64,000 bases of DNA from Fibrobacter sp. GTDB taxonomy: Bacteria; Fibrobacterota; Fibrobacteria; Fibrobacterales; Fibrobacteraceae. The DNA lies in contig JAKSIE010000006.1 in the NCBI GenBank assembly GCA_024398995.1, positions 35,678 to 99,677 on the forward strand. Direction: 5' to 3'. Made by a program: the position numbers and the translations under genes. A model generated the notes under the pieces. That model was not told where the DNA came from. It saw only the letters and a list, made by a program, of their open reading frames with translations, and made no database searches. Shown here in pieces: positions 44,381 to 53,013 of this stretch; the stretch's first letter is position 1, and every line of letters begins with the position of its first letter.

Positions 44381-45019
44381 TTGGCCTTACAACCTCCCCG
44401 CGGCCGTCAAATGCCCAACCGTCAGAGCGACGGCACTCGCATCAACGAAGATATTCGCATCTCTCCCATCCGTCTTGTGAAGGATGAGGGCGAAGCCATC
44501 ATTATCGAGACCCACAAGGCTCTCCAGATGGCTAAGGACGCCGGACTGGACCTGGTGGAAGTATCTCCTAATGCCAAGCCTCCCGTATGTAAGATCATCA
44601 ACTACGGCAAGTACAAGTTCGAACAGGTCAAGAAGGCTAAGGCCGCCAAGGCCAAGCAGCACGTGGTGAAGCTCAAGGAAATCAAGATGCACCCGAAGAC
44701 TGCTGAAAACGACTACCTGTACCGAATCAAGCAGGCCGGCGAGTTCCTTCAGGATGGAATGAAAGTAAAGCTTATTATGCAGTTCCGCGGTCGCGAAATG
44801 GCCCATATGGACTATGGCAAGCGCCTCATGGAACGTGCAAAAGAAGACTTGGCCGCCTTCGGCGACCTTGAAATGGACTCCAGAGTCGAAGGCAACACAA
44901 TGCTTTCTATCTACAGTCCGAAACGTGGTGCAGGTACCGCCAAGAAGCCTCAGGCTTCTCAGCAGGATGCACCAAAGCCCGTAACCGAGCCAGAGGCAGC
45001 AGGTGAGGCTTCAACTTAA
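44381..45019 (+). CDS. infC: Translation initiation factor IF-3
   Basis: Binds 30S subunits and checks start-codon fidelity. 212 aa: N-domain (INEDIRISPIRLVKDEG ... LDLVEVSPNAKPPVCKI), Lys-rich linker, C-domain (KEIKMHPKTAENDYLYRIKQ, FRGREMAH) and an extra ~30-residue Ala/Pro/Gln tail. The start chosen is TTG at 44381, 8 bases after GAGG; the first ATG (44411) lacks a ribosome site. A non-ATG start is a known trait of infC, where it allows IF-3 to control its own synthesis. First gene of infC-rpmI-rplT. Confidence 0.95.
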   Translation: MALQPPRGRQMPNRQSDGTRINEDIRISPIRLVKDEGEAIIIETHKALQMAKDAGLDLVEVSPNAKPPVCKIINYGKYKFEQVKKAKAAKAKQHVVKLKEIKMHPKTAENDYLYRIKQAGEFLQDGMKVKLIMQFRGREMAHMDYGKRLMERAKEDLAAFGDLEMDSRVEGNTMLSIYSPKRGAGTAKKPQASQQDAPKPVTEPEAAGEAST

Positions 45020-45037
45020 TAACCTAAAGAGGTAAAA

Positions 45038-45235
45038 ATGCCTAAGATGAAAACACATAGCGGTTCCAAGAAGCGCTTCCGCTTGACCGGCTCCGGCCAC
45101 GTCAAGTTCAAGCGTGCTGGTATGCGCCACATTCAAGCCAAGATGAACACCAAGCGTAAGCGCAACCTCCGTAAGGGTGCTCTTATCAAGAAGTGTGATT
45201 TGTACCACGTCAAGCGTCTGCTTGTTGTAGCATAA
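45038..45235 (+). CDS. rpmI: 50S ribosomal protein L35
   Basis: 65 aa, very basic, with the L35 pattern [14 protein letters not shown] and [14 protein letters not shown] lies 7 bases before the ATG. Middle gene of the infC-rpmI-rplT operon. Confidence 0.97.
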   Translation: MPKMKTHSGSKKRFRLTGSGHVKFKRAGMRHIQAKMNTKRKRNLRKGALIKKCDLYHVKRLLVVA

Positions 45236-45246
45236 GGAGTGTAAGA

Positions 45247-45597
45247 ATGCCACGCGCAAAAACTAGAGTTCCTTCCCGCGAACGCCGCAAAAATATCCTC
45301 AAGGCCGCTAAGGGTTTCTACGGCCGTCGTAAGTCCAACATCCGCTTGGCCATCGACGCTGTTTCCCACGCAGGCCAGTATGCCTACGCACACCGCCGCG
45401 ACAAGAAGGGTGACTTCCGCTCTCTGTGGATCACTCGTCTGAACGCTGCAGTTCGTGAATACGGCATCAGCTATAGCCAGTTCATTTACAAGCTCTCCAA
45501 GGCTAACATCAAGATGAACCGTAAGGTTCTCGCTGATATGGCTGTTGCAGATCCTGCAGCATTTGCCAAGGTCGTGGACGCTGTGAAGGCTGCATAA
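45247..45597 (+). CDS. rplT: 50S ribosomal protein L20
   Basis: 116 aa, normal length; [30 protein letters not shown] and [11 protein letters not shown] are L20 blocks. In other bacteria L20 represses its own operon through leader RNA; no such leader is visible here. GGAG lies before the ATG. A terminator follows 50 bases later. Confidence 0.97.
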   Translation: MPRAKTRVPSRERRKNILKAAKGFYGRRKSNIRLAIDAVSHAGQYAYAHRRDKKGDFRSLWITRLNAAVREYGISYSQFIYKLSKANIKMNRKVLADMAVADPAAFAKVVDAVKAA

Positions 45598-45647
45598 TTT
45601 AGACGCAAGCCTAAATTAGCGTATAGCTTCATCGCACGCGAGAAATT

Positions 45648-45679
45648 TGCTTCACCTTTTCCAGGTGAAGCATTTTTTA
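45648..45679 (+). terminator. Terminator of the infC operon
   Basis: 10-bp stem (45648-45657 with 45663-45672), TTTCC loop, six T. It ends only ~10 bases before the next gene, whose own promoter must overlap or lie upstream of it. Confidence 0.92.
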
Positions 45680-45689
45680 AAAGATTAAT

Positions 45690-48449
45690 ATGAATAAACT
45701 GCTTCTTCTTTTTTGTTCTTTTGCTCTATTGGCGGGTTGCTGGGGTGGGGATTCTTCTGCAGCAGCGATGACTGATGCAGAAAGAGAAAAAGCTTTGATC
45801 GATAATTTTGTCGAGGTGCTTGCATCTGGTAAGACCGTTGCCATGGGTACAAACGATACTCTTGCCTCTGCAGATGAACGCCCTCAGATGAACGTCGTTT
45901 TTGACTACGACTATTATATCGGCAAACACGAGGTTACTTGCAAGGAGTTCAATTCGCTCATGAAGAATGCGAGCGAGTTGCGAGTAGAATGTTCCCTTGC
46001 TGACATGCCCGCGACTCAATTGACGTACTATGATGCAGTCTTGTATGCAAATGCACTTAGCAAGCGTGAAGGCCGAGACACTGTCTATACTTACAAAACC
46101 GCACTTTTTGACAACGAAAAAAATTGTGTCAATTTAGAAGGCTTTGCGTTTCATCCGGAAAGATTAGGGTATCGCTTACCCACAGAAGCAGAATGGATTT
46201 TTGTCGCCCAAAATAACTGGGATGTGCAAAAGGAATGGCTTGGCTGGAATTCCAACGGTGCTGCTCATTCGGTGTGTTCCTTTGAAACCCTGGACGGCGT
46301 TTGTGATATTTTGGGTAATGTAAAGGAATGGGTAAATGACTGGTTTGGCCGCTTTGGCGATACGACCGTAGACAACTTTGTTGGGTCGTCTGATGGTGGT
46401 GTGTTTGGCAAACGTGTTTTGAAGGGCGGATACTTTAATGCTGATTCTGCTGGTGTATCGTTGCACGGCCGTGGCGATGTTTATACAGTGACTTCCTCTA
46501 CAAAAGGCAATTATGTGGGCTTTCGCCTAGCATTTGGTGCTATCAATGATGCTCGCTGGATGAATGCCAACGGTTCTTTTGAATCTTCTCCGATTGTGCC
46601 TCTTGCAAGTTCTTCGACCATACACGCTATGACTTCTTCGCCAAAGGCGAAGGTTGCTTTCCGAAATGACGCTACGGGTAATGTCGCCTTTGTAGATTTT
46701 TCTATGTCAACACTTTCTGTTGTGGAAATTGTTGATTCCATTGACGTATATCATCCTGAAATTTCTCCCGACGGGAATAAGGTTGCGTTCTGTACTGGAC
46801 TTGAAGGCATCTCCGGGCCTTCGTCGGTGTATGTTCGTGATTTGGATTCTGCCGGAAGTAACCTTGTTCGCTTGGATGTCGAAAACGCTGTGATTCCGCG
46901 TTGGCGCGTGCTTGAAAATGGCGATACAGTTATTGTTTATGTGTCTAGCGCCGCTGATAATTCCGACAGCGTCTCCTTTAAATCAGAAAGTACGTGGCAG
47001 GTTTCTTTTTCCAACGGACAGTTTGGAACTCCTGTTAAATTGTTTGATGGGGCGTATCATGGAGGGATTTCCTCTGACGATTCCTTTGCGGTTTCGGGTT
47101 CTCGTCGTTTGAGGGCTAGGGTCAACGAGGGTGATTCTATTTACTATAACGGCGAGCAGGCGTGCAATGTTTCCTTGTCAAAGGATGGTACAAACCGTGT
47201 TCTGTTCCTTGACTTTTCTTCGAAAACTGGGCGAACATATGTGAATGAGAAATATTCGCCTCATCAGTATCTTTTTATTGCGGACAGCACGGGACGTTTG
47301 ATTAAATCCGTGGAAGCACCTTCGGAATACACATTTGACCATACGGAATGGGTGTCTGGTTATGTTGTAAGTAAATCCCGCCGTCAGAATGATTTTGTTG
47401 TTGCAACACTTTCGAATAAGAATGGTGCGCATACGAAAATTGTACTTGTGGATGTGAATGACGGCCGCATAACAGACTTGCTTGAAGGCGAGGAACTTTG
47501 GCATCCGTCCATGTGGGTGCGTAGCGGATTGTCCGATAAAGAAAATGTACAGATAAATTATGATAGCGCAGGTGTTTATTATATCGATGGGGCGTCGCAT
47601 CAAGCTTATGCTTTGCGCTACCGCATGGAAACTTTCTGGAAATATAGGGACAGCACAGAACTTATTGGAATTGGTTCATCTAGAACATCGAATGGCTTTG
47701 ATCCATCAGTCTTAACGACTGTGAAAAATCCGCTGAACCTGGCGTATTTGCCGAGCGTATTTAACGATATCTACTTGTTCTATAAACTTTATCTAAGGGG
47801 AAACGTCAAGAACCTGAAATACTTGGTGATTTCTCTGGATATTGATTTTTGGTATAGAGGTGTTCAGGATGCTTTCTTTTATTCTGATTATCTGAATTAT
47901 CCCGGATATGTCTATGATTTAAATCATAATGCGTGGAGAGACGCTGATTGTTCGTTAATCGCAGAAGCTACAGTTGATGGCGTTGAACTCCCCGCTTACA
48001 AGAAGATGTTTGGTGATAACAAAAATTCTGTTTTTGCCGAAGTGACTGGTTGGGGCTCCGAAAATCCCGAGGTCTTTACGGATAGCAATTGGCTTGATGT
48101 CTTTGGGGAACTATTTGACGTCACGTATGGTCTGTTCTTGGATTTGTTGAAGATGACAGAGGAAGATGGAGTCACTCTGATAGGCGTAATCTTCCCGCAG
48201 TCTCCCTATTATAGGAATACTGGTGCACTTGGACGATACGGCCTTCGTCGTAGTCAGGCGGTGGAATTGATTGCTCAGATTTCGAATCTTAGTACGGTTT
48301 ACCCTCATTTCATTTTGATGGATGAAAATAAAATGGGAGATCATGACTATCTGGGCGATAAAATGGCTCAGGATGTTGACCATCTAGCACCAATGGGTGC
48401 GAAACATTTCTCGCAAAGACTGGATTCTCTGCTAGCGACATTGAAATAA
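45690..48449 (+). CDS. Large lipoprotein of the Fibrobacter TIGR02171-type family: FGE-sulfatase, beta-propeller and SGNH-like regions
   Basis: 919 aa. Lipobox LAGC near residue 16. Residues ~55-290 form a formylglycine-generating-enzyme-like (SUMF1/C-type lectin fold) domain: YYIGKHEVTCKEF, YRLPTEAEWIFVA, DILGNVKEWVNDWFG and GNYVGFRLAFG. Residues ~320-620 look like a TolB/PD40 beta-propeller (ISPDGNKVAFCTG). The C-terminal ~270 residues start with GIGSSRTSNGFDPS and end with DVDHLAPMGAKHFS, placed like the Ser block and DxxH block of SGNH/DltD-like hydrolases. Length, lipobox and the FGE start match what I recall of an F. succinogenes paralogous family of unknown function. The ribosome site is poor. 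The FGE copper Cys pair is not evident, so oxidase activity is doubtful. Confidence 0.82.
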   Translation: MNKLLLLFCSFALLAGCWGGDSSAAAMTDAEREKALIDNFVEVLASGKTVAMGTNDTLASADERPQMNVVFDYDYYIGKHEVTCKEFNSLMKNASELRVECSLADMPATQLTYYDAVLYANALSKREGRDTVYTYKTALFDNEKNCVNLEGFAFHPERLGYRLPTEAEWIFVAQNNWDVQKEWLGWNSNGAAHSVCSFETLDGVCDILGNVKEWVNDWFGRFGDTTVDNFVGSSDGGVFGKRVLKGGYFNADSAGVSLHGRGDVYTVTSSTKGNYVGFRLAFGAINDARWMNANGSFESSPIVPLASSSTIHAMTSSPKAKVAFRNDATGNVAFVDFSMSTLSVVEIVDSIDVYHPEISPDGNKVAFCTGLEGISGPSSVYVRDLDSAGSNLVRLDVENAVIPRWRVLENGDTVIVYVSSAADNSDSVSFKSESTWQVSFSNGQFGTPVKLFDGAYHGGISSDDSFAVSGSRRLRARVNEGDSIYYNGEQACNVSLSKDGTNRVLFLDFSSKTGRTYVNEKYSPHQYLFIADSTGRLIKSVEAPSEYTFDHTEWVSGYVVSKSRRQNDFVVATLSNKNGAHTKIVLVDVNDGRITDLLEGEELWHPSMWVRSGLSDKENVQINYDSAGVYYIDGASHQAYALRYRMETFWKYRDSTELIGIGSSRTSNGFDPSVLTTVKNPLNLAYLPSVFNDIYLFYKLYLRGNVKNLKYLVISLDIDFWYRGVQDAFFYSDYLNYPGYVYDLNHNAWRDADCSLIAEATVDGVELPAYKKMFGDNKNSVFAEVTGWGSENPEVFTDSNWLDVFGELFDVTYGLFLDLLKMTEEDGVTLIGVIFPQSPYYRNTGALGRYGLRRSQAVELIAQISNLSTVYPHFILMDENKMGDHDYLGDKMAQDVDHLAPMGAKHFSQRLDSLLATLK

Positions 48450-48453
48450 CAGA

Positions 48454-49608
48454 TTATCGATGACGACGGTCGTTTTCGACGTTTGCGGCATAGTAGGCTT
48501 TCTTGTTCTCGTACATCTCGTGGTCGATAGTATTGATGAACTCGTCGAGATTTTTGTTCTTTGGATCAAGGGTTCCCTTACCAATCGAAGTGGAAAGTTG
48601 ATAAGGTTCCTTGGAGGATCTGTTGAACCTGGTGAGGCTGCTGTAAACCAGCTGGATGTAACGGTCTACGACTACAGAATCCTGCGTGTTCAAAAGCACG
48701 ATGAATTCGTCACCGGCGTAGCGGATGGCTACCCCTAAACTGCGGACGGACTTTTGGAGAATGTCCGCCATGTTGGTCAAGGCTCGGTCGCCAACGGAAT
48801 GTCCGAAGTTGTCGTTGATCTTCTTGAAGGAATTCAAATCCAGCATGAGACCTGTCATAACGGCTCCACGGTGCCTTCTGGCGAAAGCCCTGAGGTAGTA
48901 ATCTAAATATACGCGGTTGTAGAGCCCAGTAAGACGGTCTCGGAAAATCAGCTCGTTTTGCAAACTAGAGAAAATACCTGCAATGGAGACTGCAAGGCCT
49001 GCAGAAATTGTGGAGATACCATAGAATGCGGTCTGGGCGAAAGTGCCTATCATCAGCGGGAAGAAATAAACCCAGACAGGGAAGAAGGTCAGCAAGCGAT
49101 TTCGTATGCGTCTCCAGAAGTAGATTACAAGGCTGTCTAATGTTACACCATAGTCAATGACGGTGTACATCCAATAACCCCAAAGTCTCTGGTAGGCGTT
49201 GTTTTCGTCGATGGAATAGATAAATGGAACGAAGAAGTTGACAACGACTCCCAAAAGACCGATTGTCGCAGCGGTCTTCAAAATTCCACGATGAATCTTG
49301 GAAACGCCCCCACAAATATGCTGGGTCAAAAAGATAAACCACAGGAAAGAACAAGCCATGTTGGAGGCGTATTGCCATCCATTGCCGTAAAGATTAAAAA
49401 GGTAGGCGAGCTGACCACTTTGCTTTTCTGCGGAGAAAACCAGAGGGTCCACAATGCAGTTTATAAATCCGAGAATGAGCATTATCATAAGGGAGGTGTT
49501 TTCGATATTCCTTCGTTGCAACCTCCAGATATTGCCTGCGGCCACTACGGCCAGCAATACTGCGCCGAAGATGTTTACCACATAGATGCACATTAGTGTC
49601 GAATTCAT
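48454..49608 (-). CDS. Membrane-bound diguanylate cyclase
   Basis: 384 aa: seven predicted membrane segments (~5-215), then a GGDEF domain (~225-380). The active motif is the AGDEF variant (RYAGDEF), which is compatible with cyclase activity. No clear RxxD I-site: the preceding residues are VRSLGVAI. It differs from the other cyclase in its sensor part. Start: ATG at 49608; a TTG at 49632 lies in the probable promoter (TATATT just upstream of the ATG). Convergent with the TIGR02171-like gene, 4 bases apart, with no terminator visible between them. Confidence 0.9.
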   Translation of the reverse strand: MNSTLMCIYVVNIFGAVLLAVVAAGNIWRLQRRNIENTSLMIMLILGFINCIVDPLVFSAEKQSGQLAYLFNLYGNGWQYASNMACSFLWFIFLTQHICGGVSKIHRGILKTAATIGLLGVVVNFFVPFIYSIDENNAYQRLWGYWMYTVIDYGVTLDSLVIYFWRRIRNRLLTFFPVWVYFFPLMIGTFAQTAFYGISTISAGLAVSIAGIFSSLQNELIFRDRLTGLYNRVYLDYYLRAFARRHRGAVMTGLMLDLNSFKKINDNFGHSVGDRALTNMADILQKSVRSLGVAIRYAGDEFIVLLNTQDSVVVDRYIQLVYSSLTRFNRSSKEPYQLSTSIGKGTLDPKNKNLDEFINTIDHEMYENKKAYYAANVENDRRHR

Positions 49609-49672
49609 AAACTTTAATATAGATACTGTCAAAATATTTCAACAAGTTGTTTGATGAAAAAACTTCGTTATG

Positions 49673-49686
49673 TGCGAAATATCGCA
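49673..49686. promoter_or_regulatory. Inverted repeat in the M16 / GGDEF divergent region
   Basis: TGCGA-AATA-TCGCA (49673-49686), within the 112 bases between the divergent cyclase and M16 genes. Possible operator; no regulator known. Confidence 0.3.
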
Positions 49687-49720
49687 TAATATGCTGAACT
49701 AATACTATTTTTGTACTTGT

Positions 49721-50995
49721 ATGAAGCAACTTTATCGAAAAACAGTTCTCCCCAATGGCGTGGTTGTGCAAACGGACTATATGCCTCACGCTTATTCCGT
49801 GGCTTTGGGCGCCTGGCTGCCTAGGGGTTCCCGCCATGAAAAGGTTGGAGAATTCGGCTTAAGCCATTTTTATGAGCATTTGGTTTTCAAGGGAACGGAG
49901 AATAGGACCGCATTTCAGATTGCGTGCTCTGTCGAAGATCGTGGTGGAAATCTGGAAGCTTATACTACCCGCCAGGAAACAGGTTTCTACGCCACCGTTG
50001 TCAAGGACGACGTTGGCCTTGCCATTGATGTGATCGCAGACATGCTGATGAATCCGCGTTTTGATAAAGCCGAAATGGAAAAGGAACGCAAGGTCATTAT
50101 CGAAGAAATCCGTAGCTACGATGACATTCCCGAAGAAGTGTGCGGTGACGTTTTCAATGCGGTTCATTTTAAAGGCTGTGGCATAGCCCATTCCATTACG
50201 GGAACGGTAAAAGAAGTTAAGGCTTTGACCAATGAACAGATGTGGGAATACGAACGTCAGGTTCTTTGCGATATGCCCATTTATGTTTGCGCCGCAGGAA
50301 AAGTGGATCACGATGCTTTGGTAGAACTTTGCTCTAAAAAGTTTAGTCGCAAGAAGTCCGGGAAAATTGAACCGGAGGATTTGTACAAACCGAATTCTGG
50401 CATAAAGATTGTTGGTAAGCAAGACACCCAGCAGGCAAATTTGTTCTGGGGCGTAAGCTTCGACAAAGCTATGCTCGAAGAAAAAAATCGCCTTGCTCTT
50501 TCCATTTTCAATGTTGCCCTTGGCGCAGGAATGTCCAGCCGTTTGTTCCAGAAGATTCGCGAGGAACGAGGCCTTGCTTACTCGGTATATTCTACTGCCG
50601 ATGTGTACAAGGATTGCATGGACTGGGGCGTATCCTTGGCAACAGAACCCCGCCAGTTAAAAACGGCGTTGAAGCTTTCCGTTGATGAAATTCGGAACTT
50701 TATGACAAAGGGCTTTGCAAAAGGCGAACTGGAACGAACCAAGGCGAATATCATTGGCGGAATTCATCTGGGGGCTGACAGCCCCGAAAAACGTGTGATG
50801 CGTCTTGCGGAACAGACTTTGCATTTAGGCGGGTTTACGTCTTTGGCAGAAACGGAACGTGCCGTGGCTAAACTGACGGAAGCAGAAATTGTAGATGTGG
50901 TTCGTGTGGCATTTGCAGACACCAAGTATTCTATTTCTGTGGTGCAGCCTAGCGAAAACAAGAAACCGGACTTGAAGGAATATTTGAAATTCTAA
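49721..50995 (+). CDS. M16 family zinc peptidase (pitrilysin/processing-peptidase type)
   Basis: 424 aa, the length of single-chain bacterial M16B peptidases. The inverted zinc motif HFYEH (HxxEH, ~residues 48-52) and the downstream Glu in the NLEAYTTRQET block are present, so it should be catalytic. The C-half contains the R/Y pair region (EERGLAYSVYS). No signal peptide, so cytoplasmic or exported by an unknown route. Monocistronic; divergent from the GGDEF gene. Confidence 0.93.
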   Translation: MKQLYRKTVLPNGVVVQTDYMPHAYSVALGAWLPRGSRHEKVGEFGLSHFYEHLVFKGTENRTAFQIACSVEDRGGNLEAYTTRQETGFYATVVKDDVGLAIDVIADMLMNPRFDKAEMEKERKVIIEEIRSYDDIPEEVCGDVFNAVHFKGCGIAHSITGTVKEVKALTNEQMWEYERQVLCDMPIYVCAAGKVDHDALVELCSKKFSRKKSGKIEPEDLYKPNSGIKIVGKQDTQQANLFWGVSFDKAMLEEKNRLALSIFNVALGAGMSSRLFQKIREERGLAYSVYSTADVYKDCMDWGVSLATEPRQLKTALKLSVDEIRNFMTKGFAKGELERTKANIIGGIHLGADSPEKRVMRLAEQTLHLGGFTSLAETERAVAKLTEAEIVDVVRVAFADTKYSISVVQPSENKKPDLKEYLKF

Positions 50996-51014
50996 GGCTG
51001 AATTTCAGGGCGTT

Positions 51015-51776
51015 TTAAGAACGAGCCTTGTTCTGCACGTAAGCCTTGTGACTTGCTTTGACTCGTTCGCTTGGGTGCATGCAGGGCTCTAGCTTCCAGT
51101 AGAAATCTTCAAGCTGTTTTGTATCAAAGAAAGTTTTGTTCGCTCTCATTATTGGGGCGAACTTTTCTTGCAATTGGAACATGTGGCAAATAATCCAGTT
51201 CTTGCCCTTAGCGGGAATACGCTTTAGAACGCAGCGGTCGCTGAAAACAATGACAGAAAAAATCGGGGTTTCGTCTACGTTTAAATCACGACGGGCGTAG
51301 TTCTCTTTTAAAAAATGTTGCAGAGCACGAATGTGTCCGTCGTTTTGTTGAATGGGATTGTGGAAGGTGTGCTCGATGCGGGCGTTCATACGCTGGTGCC
51401 AACGTTCTTCGTCTACGCTACCGGTAATTTCTCCAGAAATGTTCTTGCTTTCCAAAACATAAATGCCAGACTGGTGCAAAAGTAAGGAATCAATTTCGGT
51501 GGCGCCGTTGTGGCTTGGAATGAAAAGATTTTTCATTAAAATGTACTTGCGCTTGTCCAGGTCGCAAATGCCTGCGACTGTTTGCGCTAAGATTGCCTCG
51601 CCATAAACTCCATTGGGATCGTTTTCGATTTTTTCCTTTTGAAAATCCTTAAATGTCTTACGACGGCCGTCCTTATGGAATTGTCTGCGTTCTTGTTTGC
51701 CCTTTGCTTTCAACTTGAAGAAAACAAGTGCTAAAAAGACAATTATAACGAGTAATGTAACAATGTTGGATGTCAT
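51015..51776 (-). CDS. Membrane-anchored NERD-domain protein
   Basis: 253 aa: one N-terminal membrane segment (~5-22), a basic stretch, then a NERD (nuclease-related) domain (~50-165) with GxxGE-like GVYGEAIL, the TEIDSLLLHQSGIYVLESKN core holding the Asp and Glu-x-Lys of the PD-(D/E)xK fold, and W-x-Q-like RWHQRM. DNA cleavage is suggested by the fold but not shown for most members. I start at ATG 51776, since the upstream ATG-less extension lies in the promoter zone. Convergent with the M16 gene and divergent from an unknown AT-rich gene. Confidence 0.85.
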   Translation of the reverse strand: MTSNIVTLLVIIVFLALVFFKLKAKGKQERRQFHKDGRRKTFKDFQKEKIENDPNGVYGEAILAQTVAGICDLDKRKYILMKNLFIPSHNGATEIDSLLLHQSGIYVLESKNISGEITGSVDEERWHQRMNARIEHTFHNPIQQNDGHIRALQHFLKENYARRDLNVDETPIFSVIVFSDRCVLKRIPAKGKNWIICHMFQLQEKFAPIMRANKTFFDTKQLEDFYWKLEPCMHPSERVKASHKAYVQNKARS

Positions 51777-51796
51777 GCACAAAGTATAAGAATTTT

Positions 51797-51825
51797 TTGA
51801 CAATATTCTTGAGAAGAACGATAAT
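51797..51825 (+). promoter_or_regulatory. Predicted promoter of the AT-rich unknown gene
   Basis: TTGACA (51797-51802), exactly 17 bases, GATAAT (51820-51825): five and six matches to consensus. The transcript would start ~20 bases before the ATG at 51851. Confidence 0.75.
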
Positions 51826-51850
51826 AAAATGGATTGCCAAAAGGTGTTGT

Positions 51851-52942
51851 ATGATAAAACGTGAAGATGATTTTTTAAGGTTAAAAGCCGATGTTGCGTA
51901 TGGGGGAGTGTCCTCTGCAGTGCCAGTCCATTTTATGGAGCCTCTGCCTTTTGATGATGAAATGGCTCTCTACAATTTTACGGAATCTCTTGTGGGAGGT
52001 CGCATTCCCGACTCGCTTAAGAATTTGTATATCCGTGTGTTTTCTGGTGAAGAAATTGCTGTGGAAGAAAATCGCTTTCATGTAAGGGCCTCAAGGTACT
52101 TTATTGAGAAAGATGAGGTGGCGGCCCAAAAGGTTATGAAACGGCTCCTAAATGGTGTAAACTATTCGCCTCGTCCTGATTTTACTGTTAACCTTGATTT
52201 GGATAGCCTTGCCATTGAAAATTTGAGGCCTTTGTTAACTTATTCTTCCAATGACTTTATTGAGTTTGATTGTGTTGTCTCTAGTCATGTTCGTTACAAT
52301 GCCACTTTTGACAAGGAATGGGATCCTTCCTTTTACTTTTCGCCAAAATCCCTTGCATCTTGCACCATTCCAAAATTTGTCTGGGATTTACTTCATCATT
52401 GTGATGAGCTTGTGATCAAGAATCATGGACGTAATCAGCTAGCGTGTTTAGTGCCAAGAACCGTTGAGTATCACTTGCGGCTTTTGGGCTATGCAGTTAT
52501 GGATAGCATAAAGTTGAATATTACCGATGAAATGAAATTCTTGTCAGAATTTTTGTCAGACGAATCAGAGAAGGCTGATTTAGATAAGCTGAAAAAATGT
52601 CAGAAGGGGAGTATTCTTAATGTCAAGCACGATGAATCTTTCTTGTCTAGATCTGCATTGGCTTTCAGCGTGAATGACCTGGATTGTGAAATCGAATATG
52701 CGAAATGTATGTACGAGGGACTTACAACAGTAAAGAAGTTGCTGCGAAAGTATAGGAGTTTTTTGTCGCAAAGAACTCATGATACATATGTCTCTCTTGG
52801 CGAAATTGTTGCACGGAAGGTTTGCCTTGACCCGATTTTATATATAGATGATGAGCGAAGATATATTTCTGATTTTGCGCGGAATATAATAAGCGGAAGT
52901 ATTGATGCAGGAGAGGTTATGTTCTTCTGCGAAAAGAAATGA
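51851..52942 (+). CDS. Protein of unknown function, AT-rich gene
   Basis: 363 aa, no signal peptide, no membrane segment, no motif I recognise. A Cys is found at several spaced positions (SFYFSPKSLASC, KCQKGS, AKCMYEG, RKVCLDP) but not as a CxxC. The body is probably mixed alpha/beta with a helical C-terminal third. Codon use is more AT-rich (AAT, TTT, GAT, AGG) than in neighbouring housekeeping genes, which hints at transfer or low expression. AAGG lies 6 bases before the ATG. Own promoter and terminator. Confidence 0.75.
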   Translation: MIKREDDFLRLKADVAYGGVSSAVPVHFMEPLPFDDEMALYNFTESLVGGRIPDSLKNLYIRVFSGEEIAVEENRFHVRASRYFIEKDEVAAQKVMKRLLNGVNYSPRPDFTVNLDLDSLAIENLRPLLTYSSNDFIEFDCVVSSHVRYNATFDKEWDPSFYFSPKSLASCTIPKFVWDLLHHCDELVIKNHGRNQLACLVPRTVEYHLRLLGYAVMDSIKLNITDEMKFLSEFLSDESEKADLDKLKKCQKGSILNVKHDESFLSRSALAFSVNDLDCEIEYAKCMYEGLTTVKKLLRKYRSFLSQRTHDTYVSLGEIVARKVCLDPILYIDDERRYISDFARNIISGSIDAGEVMFFCEKK

Positions 52943-52977
52943 AAAAAGTCCTCGAAAAAACGAGGGCTTTTTTTTGT
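52943..52977. terminator. Bidirectional terminator between the unknown gene and the helicase gene
   Basis: AAAGTCCTCG (52945-52954) pairs with CGAGGGCTTT (52961-52970), with an A6 loop, A-run on the left and T-run on the right. Confidence 0.92.
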
Positions 52978-53013
52978 GCAGATTTCAATTTTTAATCGCT
53001 TTGGTTGCTTGGA

